Shown: in pieces, positions 20,685 through 31,410 of the stretch
Numbering within the stretch: the stretch's first letter is position 1
Layout of the letters: each line of letters starts with the position of its first letter
Source of the DNA: Brenneria rubrifaciens
GTDB lineage: Bacteria; Pseudomonadota; Gammaproteobacteria; Enterobacterales; Enterobacteriaceae
Assembly (NCBI RefSeq): GCF_005484945.1
Contig: NZ_CP034035.1
Span: 992,001 to 1,056,000 of the forward strand
Length of the DNA stretch: 64,000 nucleotides
Reading direction: 5' to 3'
The notes under the pieces: generated by a model
Seen by the model: only the letters and a program-made list of their open reading frames with translations
Told to the model about the DNA's origin: nothing
Databases searched by the model: none
Translations under genes and position numbers: made by a program

Positions 20685-21380
20685 TTATTTCAAGCCAGTC
20701 TTATGCTTCAGCGTTAGCATGATATTGATTGGATCGCGCTGATATTGCTCCAATCCGTTAGCCCGCAAATGGCAGGCGGCGCAATGACCGCAACCATCAC
20801 CTTTAATCCCGTTATAGCAGGTCAAGGTGTGGTGTCTAATGGTATCCAACTGCTGATAATAATCCGCCAGCGCCCAGGTTTCTGCTTTGTTGAGCCACAT
20901 CAGCGGAGTTTCAAAGCGAATATCACGCGCGATCCCAAGCACGATGGCATGATTCAGAGCGTTGACGAACTCGTCCCGACAGTCCGGGTAGCCGGAAAAG
21001 TCGGTTTCGCACACGCCGGTAATGACGGCTTCTGCGCCAACCTGATAGGCATAGATTGAGGCCAGGGTCAGGAACAGGATGTTCCTTCCGGGAACAAAGG
21101 TGCTGGGCACGCCTTGCGCATTGACATCATAATCAGGAACAGGAATATTCTCCCGCGTAAGGCTGCTGGCGGCTAATTCGTTCAGTAAGCCCACATCAAG
21201 CATTTTATGTGCGGCGGCTCCTAATGCCAGCGCAAGCTCTCTGGCGATATCAATTTCTGCCCGATGACGCTGCCCGTAATCAAACGTAATACAGTGGACT
21301 TCATCATATTGTTGCAGAGCCTGAATCAGGCAGGTTGTGGAATCTTGTCCACCGCTAAAAACGACAACAGCGCGCTTCAT
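20685..21380 (-). CDS. queC: 7-cyano-7-deazaguanine synthase
   Basis: Cytoplasmic enzyme of queuosine biosynthesis that converts 7-carboxy-7-deazaguanine to preQ0 using ATP and ammonia. 231 residues with the N-type ATP pyrophosphatase loop SGGQDSTT (9-16) and a C-terminal zinc site formed by [16 protein letters not shown]. The usual E. coli neighbours ybaE and cof are absent here; the next gene upstream is a PLP enzyme. Confidence 0.97.
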   Translation of the reverse strand: MKRAVVVFSGGQDSTTCLIQALQQYDEVHCITFDYGQRHRAEIDIARELALALGAAAHKMLDVGLLNELAASSLTRENIPVPDYDVNAQGVPSTFVPGRNILFLTLASIYAYQVGAEAVITGVCETDFSGYPDCRDEFVNALNHAIVLGIARDIRFETPLMWLNKAETWALADYYQQLDTIRHHTLTCYNGIKGDGCGHCAACHLRANGLEQYQRDPINIMLTLKHKTGLK

Positions 21381-21510
21381 TCTTCATTCACCTTGACGCA
21401 ATGTGAACCTCGATGGATGTACGAAACCTTGAGGTGTAAAGGTGGCGGGTATATTACCTGAAAAACCGACACCGTTCAGCGATGACGGCATCTTCCATAG
21501 GCATTTTCTC

Positions 21511-22587
21511 TCAGGCCACACTCGGTGCCGCTGCAACGTTGCATTCTGCTTTGGCATTCAGCGTGCTGAGATAAGGGGTGAGGTCACCGATATTTTTTTC
21601 GACCCAGCGGCTGTCGTAGTAGGTGTCCAGATAGCGTTCTCCGCTATCGCATAAAAGGGTAACAATTGCGCCTTGATTACCTTGCGCGACCATCTGTTTT
21701 GCCAGTTGCATTACTCCCCAGACGTTGGTGCCGGTAGACGCGCCAACCTTGCGGCCCAGTATACCTTCCAGCCAGTAGAGTGTGGCGATACTGGCCGCAT
21801 CGGGAACTTTGAGCATTCTGTCGATGACGTCAGGAATAAACGACGGTTCCGCCCTTGGGCGGCCAATTCCTTCAATGCGACTGCCGCAGATGCCGGTAAT
21901 CGAACGATCGCGCTGTTGAAAGCAGTCGTAGAAAACTGAGTTCTCAGGGTCCGCCACCACCAGTTGTGTATTCAAGCCCTGATAGCGGATATAGCGTCCT
22001 AACGTCGCCGAGGTGCCGCCCGTTCCCGCGCTCATGACAATATAATCGGGTACTGGATGGGGTTCGCGAGACATCTGGCGGTAGATGCTGTCGGCAATAT
22101 TATTGTTGCCGCGCCAGTCTGTAGCTCGCTCCGCGTACGTAAACTGATCCATATAGTGGCCGTTCAGCTCTTTGGCTAATTGCTCGGAGGCGGCATAGAT
22201 CTGGCCGGCTTGTTCGACAAAGTGACAGCGGCCACCGTAAAAAGTAATTTGTTCTATTTTCCGTCTGGCGGTACAGGCTGGCATAACGGCGATAAAGGGT
22301 AGCCCCAGCAGGCGTGCGAAATAGGCTTCGGACACGGCGGTACTGCCGGATGACGCCTCGATAATCGGGGTGCCTTCCTTTATCCAGCCATTGCATAATC
22401 CATAGAGAAAGAGGGAACGAGCGAGTCGGTGTTTCAGGCTGCCGCTTGGATGTGTGCTTTCATCTTTCAAATAGAAATAGATACCGGGATAGTCCGGTAA
22501 TGTCAGACGGATGAGATGCGTATCAGCGGAGCGTTGGAAGTCGGCTTCTATTGCGCTGATTGCCTGTTTTACCCAAGTATTATTCAT
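21511..22587 (-). CDS. PLP-dependent cysteine synthase-family enzyme (probable cysteine desulfhydrase)
   Basis: 358-residue fold-type II PLP enzyme. Lys52 (SGSLKHRLA) is the expected Schiff-base lysine, followed by the substrate loop [10 protein letters not shown] and the glycine-rich phosphate loop [12 protein letters not shown]. The extended sequence ([17 protein letters not shown]) resembles the Cds1/CcdA cysteine desulfhydrase group more than CysK or CysM. It is divergent from decR, whose product activates cysteine-degrading genes in enterobacteria, so degradation of excess cysteine to pyruvate, ammonia and sulfide is the likely role. The exact reaction is inference from family and context. 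Confidence 0.8.
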   Translation of the reverse strand: MNNTWVKQAISAIEADFQRSADTHLIRLTLPDYPGIYFYLKDESTHPSGSLKHRLARSLFLYGLCNGWIKEGTPIIEASSGSTAVSEAYFARLLGLPFIAVMPACTARRKIEQITFYGGRCHFVEQAGQIYAASEQLAKELNGHYMDQFTYAERATDWRGNNNIADSIYRQMSREPHPVPDYIVMSAGTGGTSATLGRYIRYQGLNTQLVVADPENSVFYDCFQQRDRSITGICGSRIEGIGRPRAEPSFIPDVIDRMLKVPDAASIATLYWLEGILGRKVGASTGTNVWGVMQLAKQMVAQGNQGAIVTLLCDSGERYLDTYYDSRWVEKNIGDLTPYLSTLNAKAECNVAAAPSVA

Positions 22588-22703
22588 GATGTAAACCCGT
22601 TGAGTCGTGATGGAGGTAGCTTAGCGAATTTTTCTGAAAAAAAGATTGCCTTTTTATCTTCTTATTCGTGAAATTGGAGAAAAATTTTCTACGGAGCGCC
22701 ATT

Positions 22704-23165
22704 ATGTTAGATAAAATTGATCGTGCTTTACTGGGTTTGCTGCAACAGGACTGTACATTGTCGCTGCAATCGCTGGCCGAATCGGTAAATCTGACGTCAA
22801 CGCCCTGCTGGAAACGGCTGAAGCGCCTGGAAGAAGAGGGCTATATCCGGGCACGCGTCGCTTTGCTGGATAATGAACTGCTGGGCCTGGGGCTGACCGC
22901 GTTTGTTCTGTTGAAGACACAGCAGCATAACAGCGCCTGGTATCAGACGTTCACCAGTGTGGTATCAGAAATGCCCGAAGTATTGTCTTTCTATCGGATG
23001 ACGGGAGAGTATGATTACCTGATGCAAGTACAGGTCGCTGATATGAAAAGTTATGATGATTTCTACAAACGTTTGGTGAACGGTATTCCTGGGCTGATTG
23101 ATGTCACATCCAGTTTTGCTATGGAGCGTATTAAGCACACTACCGCACTACCTTTATCACTATGA
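22704..23165 (+). CDS. decR: Lrp/AsnC-family regulator DecR (cysteine-responsive)
   Basis: 153-residue transcription factor with an N-terminal helix-turn-helix ([22 protein letters not shown] core) and a C-terminal RAM ligand-binding domain. Close to E. coli DecR (YbaO), which senses cysteine and activates detoxification genes. I chose the ATG giving [10 protein letters not shown], preceded by ACGGAG; an earlier in-frame start at 22668 would add 12 unmatched residues. Divergent from the cysteine desulfhydrase-like gene across a 116-base gap that should hold the shared operator. Confidence 0.93.
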   Translation: MLDKIDRALLGLLQQDCTLSLQSLAESVNLTSTPCWKRLKRLEEEGYIRARVALLDNELLGLGLTAFVLLKTQQHNSAWYQTFTSVVSEMPEVLSFYRMTGEYDYLMQVQVADMKSYDDFYKRLVNGIPGLIDVTSSFAMERIKHTTALPLSL

Positions 23166-23246
23166 TTGATTACCCTTCACAAGCTTTCTGTATAATCGTT
23201 TTTCTAAGTTCATAATGACTCTTCTGAATATTGGAATCAAAACTGC

Positions 23247-25022
23247 GTGAGACTGTTTGCTCAACTAGGCTGGTATTTTCGTCGCGAATGGCGGCGTTAT
23301 GCCGGGGCAGTGGCATTACTGATTGTCGTTGCCATTCTGCAACTGCTGCCCCCAAAACTGGTTGGGGTCATTGTTGACGGTGTTACCCAACATAATATGT
23401 CTACGGCTGAGATCATGCAGTGGATCAGTGTGATGTTGCTGACTGCCGTTATGGTCTACCTGCTGCGCTATGTCTGGCGTTTGTTGCTGTTCGGTGCCTC
23501 TTACCAGTTGGCCGCCGAGCTACGCGAAGCATTCTATCGTCAGTTAAGCCGTCAGCATCCTGCTTTTTATCTTCGTCATCGCACTGGCGATTTGATGGCG
23601 CGAACCACAAATGATGTCGACCGTGTGGTCCTTGCCGCAGGGGAAGGCGTTCTCACGCTGGTTGACTCCCTGGTGATGGGGTGCGCGGTGCTGATTGTCA
23701 TGTGTACTCAAATCAGCTGGCAACTGACACTGCTGGCGTTATTGCCGATGCCGGTGATGGCGCTGGTAATTAAACACTATGGCACCCAACTGCATCAGCG
23801 GTTCAAATCGGCGCAAGCTGCATTTTCGTCTCTTAACGATCAGGCGCAGGAAGGCTTGACCAGCATTCGCATGATTAAATCGTTTGGGCTGGAGGATTAT
23901 CAGTCTCGGCGTTTTGCGCAGGTTGCGGCGGATGCCGGCGCCAAAAATATGTATGTCGCACGAGTTGATGCACGCTTTAACCCCACCATTTATATCGCGG
24001 TGGGCATGTCTCACCTGTTGGCTATTGGTGGTGGCAGTTGGATGGTTGTCAATGGTTCGTTGACGCTGGGGCTTCTGACCAGCTTCGTAATGTATCTTGG
24101 GCTGATGATTTGGCCGATGTTAGCGTTGGCATGGATGTTCAATATCGTTGAACGTGGAAGTGCCGCTTACAGTCGGATTCTACAACTTCTTGCAGAAGAA
24201 CCGGTGGTTGCGGAAGGGTCGGTATCCTTGCCTGATGGACGGGGAACGCTAAACGTCAATATTGATGAATTTCACTATCCTGAAAATTCACGCCGTGTTT
24301 TGAGCGATGTCCGTTTTACATTAAAGCCGGGCGGAACGCTTGGGCTCTGTGGTCCAACGGGTTCGGGGAAAAGCACGTTACTGGCGCTGATTCTTCGACA
24401 TTTTGATATCAAGTCGGGTGATATTCGCTATCACAACCTGCCGCTGTCCGACATCCGGCTAGATGAGTTGCGCCATCGTTTTGCTGTCGTCGGGCAAACG
24501 TCTTTCCTGTTTTCCGAAACAGTGTCAAACAATATTGCGTTGGGGCGACCGGATGCCACACAGCAGCAGATTGAGCAGGCAGCACGGTTTGCCTGCGTGC
24601 ATGAAGATATTCTGCGCTTTCCTCAGGGATACAAAACGGAAGTGGGAGAGCGAGGGGTGATGTTGTCCGGCGGTCAGAAACAGCGGATTGCCATTGCCAG
24701 GGCCTTATTGCTGGAGGCTGAAATTCTGGTGCTGGATGATGCGCTGTCAGCGGTTGACGGACGTACAGAGCACCAGATTTTGCATAACCTGAAGCGTTGG
24801 GGGGAGCAGCACACATTGATTATCAGCGCGCATCGCCTGTCGGCCTTGACCGAGGCGAATGAGATTCTGGTTTTGCAACATGGGCAGGCGAGCCAGCGCG
24901 GTCATCATCGTGAACTGGCGGCGCAACCTGGCTGGTATCGCGACATGTATCGCTATCAACAGTTGGAAGCAGCCCTGGATGAAGCGCCACAGGCAGAAGG
25001 AGCGAAGAATGAAAAGCCCTAA
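23247..25022 (+). CDS. mdlA: ABC multidrug-type exporter half-transporter MdlA
   Basis: 591-residue half-transporter: six membrane helices in the first 310 residues, then a nucleotide-binding domain with Walker [10 protein letters not shown], signature LSGGQKQR and Walker [16 protein letters not shown] start as inferred from the conserved [18 protein letters not shown]-terminus. Very similar in length to E. coli MdlA (590). It presumably pairs with MdlB, which overlaps its end by 14 bases. Substrate unknown. A TATAAT sequence sits about 55 bases upstream and may be the -10 element. Confidence 0.95.
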   Translation: MRLFAQLGWYFRREWRRYAGAVALLIVVAILQLLPPKLVGVIVDGVTQHNMSTAEIMQWISVMLLTAVMVYLLRYVWRLLLFGASYQLAAELREAFYRQLSRQHPAFYLRHRTGDLMARTTNDVDRVVLAAGEGVLTLVDSLVMGCAVLIVMCTQISWQLTLLALLPMPVMALVIKHYGTQLHQRFKSAQAAFSSLNDQAQEGLTSIRMIKSFGLEDYQSRRFAQVAADAGAKNMYVARVDARFNPTIYIAVGMSHLLAIGGGSWMVVNGSLTLGLLTSFVMYLGLMIWPMLALAWMFNIVERGSAAYSRILQLLAEEPVVAEGSVSLPDGRGTLNVNIDEFHYPENSRRVLSDVRFTLKPGGTLGLCGPTGSGKSTLLALILRHFDIKSGDIRYHNLPLSDIRLDELRHRFAVVGQTSFLFSETVSNNIALGRPDATQQQIEQAARFACVHEDILRFPQGYKTEVGERGVMLSGGQKQRIAIARALLLEAEILVLDDALSAVDGRTEHQILHNLKRWGEQHTLIISAHRLSALTEANEILVLQHGQASQRGHHRELAAQPGWYRDMYRYQQLEAALDEAPQAEGAKNEKP

Positions 25023-26796
25023 ACAGCTTTGGCCGACTTTAATGCGGCTGCTGGGTTATGGCTCGCCGTGGCGTAAACCGCTGGTATTCGGCATGGTGAT
25101 GCTCTGGATCGCCGCCGCCGCCGAGGTTTCCGGCCCGATATTAGTCAGTTACTTCATCGACCATCTGGTGGCAAAAGGTGAATTCCCGCTGGCGATTGCT
25201 GTTGGTTTGGCGGCGGCGTACACCTTGTTGCAGATTTTGGCCGCCACACTGCACTACTTTCAGGCGCTACTGTTCAACCGGGTGGCAGTGGGTGTGGTGC
25301 AGCAGTTGCGTACCGATGTGATGGATGCCGCATTACGCCAGCCGCTCAGCACGTTTGACACACAGCCAGTAGGCCAACTGATATCGCGTGTGACGAATGA
25401 CACGGAGGTCGTGAAAGATCTGTATGTCATGGTGGTTTCAACGGTGTTGCGTAGCGCGGCGCTTATCGGGGCCATGCTCGTGGCGATGTTCAGTCTGGAT
25501 TGGCGGATGGCGCTGGTCGCGCTGATGATTTTACCCGCAGTATTCTCTGTCATGCTGCTTTATCAGCGCTACAGCACGCCTATTATCAGGAAGGTGCGGA
25601 GCTATCTTGCGGATATTAATGATGGCTTCAATGAAGTTATCAATGGTATGGGCGTTATCCAGCAATTTCGTCAGCAGGCCCGGTTTGGTAAGAAACTGAG
25701 TGCCATCAGCCATGCGCATTATCAGGCGCGTATGAAAGCATTGCGCCTGGACGGTATTCTTTTGCGTCCGCTGCTGAGCCTGTTTTCCGTGATGGTATTA
25801 TGCGGCCTGCTGCTGCAATTCGGTTTTAGCGCAGTCGGATCGGTAGGTGTTGGCGTGTTGTACGCTTTTATCAACTATCTTGGCCGGCTGAATGAACCAT
25901 TGATTGAGCTGACAACACAGCAGACCATGTTGCAGCAGGCGGTGGTCGCCGGCGAGCGCATCTTTGAACTGATGGATGGCGCAAAACAAGGCTATGGCAA
26001 TGACGAACGTGCGCTGGCCAGCGGTGGCGTAGACATCGATAACGTCTCTTTTTCTTATGCTGAAGATCAGAAGCACGTTTTGCAGCATATCTCTCTGACG
26101 ATTCCCGATCGGGCATTTGTCGCGCTGGTGGGACATACGGGCAGTGGTAAAAGCACGCTGGTGAATTTGCTGATGGGCTATTATTCACCGAAGGAAGGTC
26201 AAATCCGTTTGGATGGGCGCCCGCTGCAAACACTGTCACATCAGGTACTGCGTCACAATGTCGCTATGGTGCAACAGGACCCGGTTGTTCTGGCGGAATC
26301 GATGTATACCAATGTGGCATTGGGACGCGGTATCAGTGAAGACGAAGTTTGGCGGGTGCTTGATATCGTTCAATTGTCTGAATTGGTGCAGTCGTTTCCA
26401 GAAGGACTACATACGCGTGTCGGCGAACAGGGAAATAATCTGTCTACCGGGCAGAAGCAACTGCTGGCAATAGCCCGTGTGCTGGTGCGAACGCCCAGGA
26501 TTTTGATTCTGGATGAGGCGACAGCGAATATTGATTCGGGCACGGAGCAGGCGATTCAAAAGGCGCTCAACGCCATTCGCGAACAAACGACGCTGATTGT
26601 GATTGCGCATCGGCTTTCAACCATTGTCGATGCGGATATCATCATGGTGCTCCATCATGGAAAAACAGTCGAGCAGGGGACGCATGAGCAATTGTTGCGT
26701 CAGCAGAGCCGCTATTACCAAATGTACCAATTGCAATTAGCGGGAGAAGAGTTGGCGGCGGCGGAGGTTAACGAACGGTCTCTTTCTGTTTTATAA
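25009..26796 (+). CDS. mdlB: ABC multidrug-type exporter half-transporter MdlB
   Basis: 595-residue partner of MdlA with an N-terminal membrane domain and a C-terminal ATPase domain (Walker [10 protein letters not shown], Walker [13 protein letters not shown]). The signature motif is LSTGQ, not LSGGQ, as is common for one half of heterodimeric exporters. I use the ATG overlapping the mdlA end, preceded by AAGGAGCG; a longer in-frame opening from 24859 lies within mdlA and is unlikely to be used. Confidence 0.95.
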   Translation: MKSPKQLWPTLMRLLGYGSPWRKPLVFGMVMLWIAAAAEVSGPILVSYFIDHLVAKGEFPLAIAVGLAAAYTLLQILAATLHYFQALLFNRVAVGVVQQLRTDVMDAALRQPLSTFDTQPVGQLISRVTNDTEVVKDLYVMVVSTVLRSAALIGAMLVAMFSLDWRMALVALMILPAVFSVMLLYQRYSTPIIRKVRSYLADINDGFNEVINGMGVIQQFRQQARFGKKLSAISHAHYQARMKALRLDGILLRPLLSLFSVMVLCGLLLQFGFSAVGSVGVGVLYAFINYLGRLNEPLIELTTQQTMLQQAVVAGERIFELMDGAKQGYGNDERALASGGVDIDNVSFSYAEDQKHVLQHISLTIPDRAFVALVGHTGSGKSTLVNLLMGYYSPKEGQIRLDGRPLQTLSHQVLRHNVAMVQQDPVVLAESMYTNVALGRGISEDEVWRVLDIVQLSELVQSFPEGLHTRVGEQGNNLSTGQKQLLAIARVLVRTPRILILDEATANIDSGTEQAIQKALNAIREQTTLIVIAHRLSTIVDADIIMVLHHGKTVEQGTHEQLLRQQSRYYQMYQLQLAGEELAAAEVNERSLSVL

Positions 26797-26909
26797 GCGC
26801 TGATGCACCTGAACATGTGAGGCTAAATCATCGCCTCTTCATGTCTTCGCACCATCACTAGGCATATCTATTCGTTTTTTAGCCCGTATGCACTAAAGTT
26901 ACTCATTGC

Positions 26910-26924
26910 GCACTATTGTGGTGC
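26910..26924 (+). promoter_or_regulatory. NtrC (NRI) binding site
   Basis: GCACTATTGTGGTGC fits the NtrC dyad consensus GCAC-N7-GGTGC. It lies about 140 bases upstream of the expected glnK transcript start, a normal enhancer distance. A second half-site (TGCACT, 26889) lies just before it. Confidence 0.75.
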
Positions 26925-27032
26925 GGTGTGCGCTTCGCTTTTTTTGATTTTCTTTTTTATATCGCGTTTTTTCCAGCCTGTAATAGACCTTAACGGCGTT
27001 CTCGCTCCTAACTGAGCCAGAGAAACCATTTA

Positions 27033-27048
27033 TGGCACAACCTTTGCT
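27033..27048 (+). promoter_or_regulatory. sigma54 promoter of glnK-amtB
   Basis: TGGCACAACCTTTGCT matches the sigma54 consensus TGGCAC-N5-TTGCW with correct GG to GC spacing. It lies about 105 bases upstream of the glnK ATG, downstream of an NtrC site, implying induction under nitrogen limitation. Confidence 0.85.
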
Positions 27049-27152
27049 TCGATGAACGCGTGAAGATAATTCGAGATGTTCGTAATCTGAAAAAACGTAA
27101 TTCAAAATAGTAGCGGGCGTAAGTCTGAACTTAACGGTTAGGGGGAAGATTA

Positions 27153-27491
27153 ATGAAACTGGTTACTGTGGTGATAAAGCCATTCAAGCTGGAAGATGTG
27201 CGTGAAGCGCTGTCTTCTGTCGGGATCCAGGGGCTCACCGTCACTGAGGTGAAGGGGTTCGGACGCCAGAAAGGGCATGCTGAGTTATATCGTGGCGCAG
27301 AGTACAGCGTTAACTTTCTGCCGAAAGTTAAAATCGATATCGCCATTGCTGATGATCAACTGGACGAAGTTATCGATGTGATTAGCAAAGCGGCCTATAC
27401 CGGAAAAATTGGCGACGGTAAGATTTTTGTCGCTGAACTGCAAAGGGTTATCCGTATTCGTACCGGCGAAACTGACGAAGCCGCACTTTAA
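27153..27491 (+). CDS. glnK: Nitrogen regulatory P-II protein GlnK
   Basis: 112-residue trimeric signal protein that senses 2-oxoglutarate and ATP/ADP and blocks the AmtB channel when nitrogen is plentiful. The T-loop has the uridylylation site Tyr51 (GAEYSVNFLP) and Arg47; the B-loop TGKIGDGK is intact. AGGGGGA precedes the ATG. It is followed by amtB after 30 bases, the conserved glnK-amtB operon. Confidence 0.97.
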   Translation: MKLVTVVIKPFKLEDVREALSSVGIQGLTVTEVKGFGRQKGHAELYRGAEYSVNFLPKVKIDIAIADDQLDEVIDVISKAAYTGKIGDGKIFVAELQRVIRIRTGETDEAAL

Positions 27492-27521
27492 CACCTGACT
27501 TAGATTCGTAAATAGGGATGG

Positions 27522-28814
27522 ATGAAAATGAAAAAATGTGTCTCCTCATTAGGTCTTGGTGTAGCTGCGCTGCTCCCGTCCTGGGCGATGGCAGCAGTTC
27601 CAACGATCGATAAAGCGGACAACGCTTTTATTATGATTTGTACCGCTCTGGTACTTTTTATGACTATACCTGGAATTGCGTTGTTTTATGGTGGCTTGAT
27701 TCGTTCTAAAAACGTACTTTCCATGTTGTCACAGGTCATTATCTCTTTTGCGCTGGTGTGTATTTTATGGATTGTCTATGGCTATAGCCTGGCTTTCAGT
27801 GAAGGTAACGCGTTCTTCGGCGGCTTTTCCAACTTCATGCTGAAGGGGATTACGGTTGATTCGATTACCAGCACATTCTATCAGTACGTTCATGTCGCTT
27901 ATCAGGCCTCTTTCGCCTGTATCACCGTTGCGCTGATCGTGGGAGCCACTGCTGAGCGTATCCGTTTTTCTGCGGTGCTGATTTTTGTTGCGCTGTGGCT
28001 GACATTCTCTTATCTGCCGATGACTCATATGGTATGGGGCGGCGGCTATCTGGCTGCTGACGGGGCCCTGGACTTTGCCGGTGGTACTGTGGTGCACATT
28101 AACGCTGCTGTTGCCGGTCTGGTCGGTGCTTATCTGCTGGGCAAGCGTGCCGGTTTCGGTAAAGAAGCGCTGAAGCCGCACAATCTGCCAATGGTATTTA
28201 TTGGTACGGCGATTCTTTACATCGGTTGGTTCGGCTTCAACGCCGGGTCCGCTGGTGCGGCGAATGGAATTGCGGGTCTGGCCTTCCTGAATACGGTTGT
28301 GGCTACTGCCGCCGCAATCCTGGCATGGGTTGCCGGTGAGTGGATGGTGCGCGGTAAACCTTCACTGCTGGGAGCGTGCTCAGGTTGTATCGCCGGTCTG
28401 GTTGCCATTACGCCTGCTGCGGGTACGGTGGGTATCGGCGGTGGGTTGATTATCGGTCTGGCGGGTGGTTTTGCTGGTCTGTGGGGTGTAACCGTACTGA
28501 AAAGATGGCTGCGAGTTGATGACCCGTGTGATGTGTTCGGCGTCCATGGCGTGTGCGGTATCGTAGGTTGTATACTGACAGGTGTGTTCACCTCCGCTTC
28601 TCTGGGCGGCACTGGATACGCTGAAGGCGTCACTATGGCTCATCAGGTATGGGTACAGTTGTTCAGCGTTATCGTCACCTTCGTGTGGTCTGGCGTTGCA
28701 GCGTTCATTGCGTTTAAGGTTGCGGATATGGTTGTTGGTTTGCGCGTACCTGAAGAGCAAGAACGCGAAGGTCTGGATGTCAACAGTCATGGCGAAAATG
28801 CTTACAACCAGTAA
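27522..28814 (+). CDS. amtB: Ammonium channel AmtB
   Basis: 430-residue inner-membrane ammonium transporter, trimeric, with an N-terminal signal peptide (about 1-24, ending SWAMA) and 11 membrane helices. The pore-lining twin His are recognisable in GGTVVHINAAVAG and DVFGVHGVCG. Two in-frame ATGs lie six bases apart (27522 and 27528), and the AGGGATG site suits either. Expression follows the sigma54/NtrC promoter ahead of glnK. A strong terminator follows. Confidence 0.97.
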   Translation: MKMKKCVSSLGLGVAALLPSWAMAAVPTIDKADNAFIMICTALVLFMTIPGIALFYGGLIRSKNVLSMLSQVIISFALVCILWIVYGYSLAFSEGNAFFGGFSNFMLKGITVDSITSTFYQYVHVAYQASFACITVALIVGATAERIRFSAVLIFVALWLTFSYLPMTHMVWGGGYLAADGALDFAGGTVVHINAAVAGLVGAYLLGKRAGFGKEALKPHNLPMVFIGTAILYIGWFGFNAGSAGAANGIAGLAFLNTVVATAAAILAWVAGEWMVRGKPSLLGACSGCIAGLVAITPAAGTVGIGGGLIIGLAGGFAGLWGVTVLKRWLRVDDPCDVFGVHGVCGIVGCILTGVFTSASLGGTGYAEGVTMAHQVWVQLFSVIVTFVWSGVAAFIAFKVADMVVGLRVPEEQEREGLDVNSHGENAYNQ

Positions 28815-28844
28815 GTCACATTAGAATTCTTACTGAGACAAATG

Positions 28845-28881
28845 AAACAGGGCGCGGGTTAATTCTCGCGCCCTGTTTTTT
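28845..28881 (+). terminator. amtB terminator
   Basis: Stem AACAGGGCGCG / CGCGCCCTGTT with a ten-base loop, followed by six T. Confidence 0.9.
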
Positions 28882-28991
28882 GTATATGGAAAACCCCCTG
28901 CTTGGCAGGGCCGGGGGATAGTTATTAAATGACGGCTTTCCAACCGCCAACTTACTGGTTGCTGCTACGCAATGTTTAGAAGCGCCTCCAG

Positions 28992-29855
28992 CTAATGGGG
29001 ATGACGACGTATCACGCCTTCCTGAATGCTGGAAGCGATAAGAACGCCTTCACGCGTATAGAATTGTCCGCGTACAAAACCTCTGGCACCGGAGGCGGAA
29101 GTACTTTCCACGGTATACAGCAACCAGTCATCCAGACGGAAAGGGCGATGGAACCACATGGAATGGTCGATGGTCGCCACCTGTATACCCGGTTCAAGGA
29201 AACCGATGCCATGGGGTTGCAATGCCGTTAACAGAAAATTGCAGTCAGATGTATATCCGAGCAGGTACTGATGAATACATTCATCATCTGGCAGCGAGCC
29301 GTCAGCACGGCACCAGACATGCCGTACCGGTTCTTCGACTTTCCCTTTCAGGGGATTATGAAACTTCACTGGACGCATCTCAATAGGACGCGGTTGGGTG
29401 AATTTATCCCGAAACTGGGGGGATAATAAATGCGCCATGCTTTGTGCAATATCTTGTTCTGATTTGAGTTCTTCTGGTGGAGTAACGACGGGCATCACAT
29501 TTTGGTGCTCAAAGCCCTGTTCATGACTTTGGAATGATGCGGTCATGTAGAAAATCGGCTTACCATTCTGAATTGCGTTTACCCGACGGGCGCTGAAGCT
29601 ATTACCATCACGCAGGTTCTCTACATCATAAATAATGGGTTTCTGACTATCGCCCGGTAGCAGAAAGTAGCTGTGAAATGAGTGAATGCTCCGTTCGGGC
29701 GGTACGGTTTGTTTAGCAGCAGACAGCGCCTGACCAACAACCTGACCGCCAAAGACCTGACGCAGTCCTAAATCATCACTTTGTCCCCGGAATAACCTTT
29801 CCTCAATTTTCTCCAGATTCAGGAGGTCGAGAAGATTTTGTAATGCATGGCTCAT
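28992..29855 (-). CDS. tesB: Acyl-CoA thioesterase II
   Basis: 287-residue double-hotdog thioesterase that hydrolyses medium and long acyl-CoA. The two hotdog halves and the conserved blocks [35 protein letters not shown] and [13 protein letters not shown] are visible. Catalytic Asp (TSDCNFL), Thr (VATIDHS) and Gln (SIQEGVIR) are present. Its physiological role in enterobacteria is loosely defined, possibly beta-oxidation overflow. Convergent with amtB, divergent from ybaY. Confidence 0.96.
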   Translation of the reverse strand: MSHALQNLLDLLNLEKIEERLFRGQSDDLGLRQVFGGQVVGQALSAAKQTVPPERSIHSFHSYFLLPGDSQKPIIYDVENLRDGNSFSARRVNAIQNGKPIFYMTASFQSHEQGFEHQNVMPVVTPPEELKSEQDIAQSMAHLLSPQFRDKFTQPRPIEMRPVKFHNPLKGKVEEPVRHVWCRADGSLPDDECIHQYLLGYTSDCNFLLTALQPHGIGFLEPGIQVATIDHSMWFHRPFRLDDWLLYTVESTSASGARGFVRGQFYTREGVLIASSIQEGVIRRHPH

Positions 29856-30183
29856 GGTGTCGGTCTCGTTGGTTGGTGATTATTTGCACGCTTTATGTTT
29901 CAAATATCGGAGTGTTAGCGTCCTGTTTTTGCTTCAGTTGATGAGTCCGGGGGTATTGCAATGCTATCAGCCGCTTAAAATAGTTTGAGTTTATAAATCG
30001 GTCGCGATTAGTAATCCGCCATGGAATTAATAGGTTACGAGTTGGGGCTAGCAACTTGAATCATGTTTTCATGAAAATATCAGAATTTTGTCCCATCATT
30101 ATTGCGTTAAGTGAATCATACTACTTAATGAACGCCGGTTTTCTGATGCCGGCAGTCTGACAATAATAAAGGAGACTGTCCGA
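29856..30183. other. tesB-ybaY divergent promoter region
   Basis: 328 bases between divergent genes. Short dyads are present (TTTTCATGAAAA near 30066, GTTAAGT with ACTTAAT near 30106, GCCGG with CCGGC near 30135), but none matches an operator I can name. Confidence 0.4.
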
Positions 30184-30696
30184 ATGAAATTATGGCATAT
30201 CTTAGGCGGTATCACGTTATCCGTGGCGTTATCAGCGTGTGCCGACAGGGGAGACTATGGTGTTTCTCCTCATACTGGGGCGCCAGTCACCAGTACATCG
30301 TCTCAAAACCCAGCCGTTTCAATGCCGGCGGTCAGCGGTACAGTGAATATTCGCCAACGTATCGCTTTGCCGCCAAATGCTGTTTTGACGGTGACGGTAT
30401 CTGATGCATCGCTCTCCGATGCTCCTTCAAAAGTGATTATCCAGCGTGCGACACGTACAAACGGCAAACAGGCACCTTTCCGATTTTCTTTACCGTATAA
30501 CCCGGCTGATATCAAGCCAAACGCTCGTATCCTGCTGAGTGCGGCGATTGCGATAGATAACAGAATCGTTATGGTGACAGAGAATGTGTTACCGGTTGTC
30601 ACTAATGGGGTGAGTAACGCCGATCTGGTTTTGGTTCCGGTTGCTTCGGTTCCATTACCCTCCAGGCATTTGGATTCAACCCCTTCAACAGAGTGA
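30184..30696 (+). CDS. ybaY: YbaY family lipoprotein
   Basis: 170-residue probable outer-membrane lipoprotein with signal peptide and lipobox LSAC (Cys19). The mature part (about 50-155) is a YbaY/YscW-type beta-rich domain, seen in VSGTVNIRQRIALPPNAVLTVTVSDASLSDAPSKVI-like strands. YscW homologues are secretin pilots in type III systems; the role of YbaY itself is unclear. AAAGGAGACTG precedes the ATG. Longer at the C-terminus than the domain requires, with a Pro/Ser-rich tail. Confidence 0.85.
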   Translation: MKLWHILGGITLSVALSACADRGDYGVSPHTGAPVTSTSSQNPAVSMPAVSGTVNIRQRIALPPNAVLTVTVSDASLSDAPSKVIIQRATRTNGKQAPFRFSLPYNPADIKPNARILLSAAIAIDNRIVMVTENVLPVVTNGVSNADLVLVPVASVPLPSRHLDSTPSTE

Positions 30697-30800
30697 TCTC
30701 AGCGTTTTGGGGACTGCAACCATCCACCATGACATCGCCGATGGCGCTTTCACAACCCCGCAAAATCGAGTCGGTAAACTGTCGGAGCAGTACGCACTGG

Positions 30801-31121
30801 CTACGGTGCGTACTGCCACCGGAAGCGATGTAGATCGATCTTGCCTGAGCGGTCAAAAACAATTCCTTCTGCCAGCAGCGCGGTTTTCTGGCGCTGATAG
30901 TCTTCGCCAATAAGTGATATTTCACCTTTACGGTTAATCACCCGGTGCCAGGGAAGCTTGCTGCCTTCAGGTAAACGCTTTAATACGCCGCCAACTTGTC
31001 TGGAGGCACGAGGTGAGCCAGCCAACATGGCTACTTCTCCATAGGTAGTTACTTTGCCATAAGGGATAGCAGCCACTATCTGAAAAATACGTTGGCGAAA
31101 ATTGTCGTTCTCTCCTGTCAT
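30801..31121 (-). CDS. atl: Alkyltransferase-like protein (Atl, YbaZ)
   Basis: 106-residue DNA-binding protein related to O6-alkylguanine-DNA alkyltransferase. The active-site motif PCHR is replaced by PWHR (KLPWHRVINRKGE), so it cannot accept alkyl groups; such ATL proteins flag O6-alkylguanine for nucleotide excision repair. The helix-turn-helix RASRQVGGVLKRL is intact. Convergent with ybaY across a 104-base gap. Confidence 0.93.
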   Translation of the reverse strand: MTGENDNFRQRIFQIVAAIPYGKVTTYGEVAMLAGSPRASRQVGGVLKRLPEGSKLPWHRVINRKGEISLIGEDYQRQKTALLAEGIVFDRSGKIDLHRFRWQYAP

Positions 31122-31297
31122 TGACGCGTCCTTTCTTATATGTCTGGTTCAATAACAAAAAAAAGTAAAGTGACATACCGGCATGAGTAAGAAAACAACG
31201 GTTAGCAGGTGTTAGCTTGCAATTGGCCACCCCATCACCGATAATGCCCGTCGCTCCTTAGCGAGATAGTGCAATATCTTGTCATTGAGTCGTCAAT

Positions 31298-31410
31298 GGG
31301 GGCCCTGTCGGTTCTCCCGCAACATTAACCTGTGGACTCGGTCAGGTCTGGAAGGAAGCAGCCGCAGCAGGAGACGTGTGTGCCGGGATGTAGCTGGCAG
31401 GGCCTCCACC
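31298..31410 (+). ncRNA. ffs: 4.5S RNA of the signal recognition particle
   Basis: About 113 bases starting GGGGGCCCTGTCGGTTCTCC and ending GGCAGGGCCTCCACC, which pair end to end to form the long SRP hairpin. The apical domain IV with GGTCAGG, GGAAGGAAGCAGC and GTGTGTGCCGGGATG is the Ffh-binding core and is almost identical to E. coli. Located between ybaZ and hha as in E. coli. Confidence 0.97.

Larger units (their letters stand above)
26797..27152. other. mdlB-glnK intergenic control region
   Basis: 356 bases holding an NtrC-type enhancer site and a sigma54 promoter for glnK-amtB (given separately). No gene visible. Confidence 0.7.
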
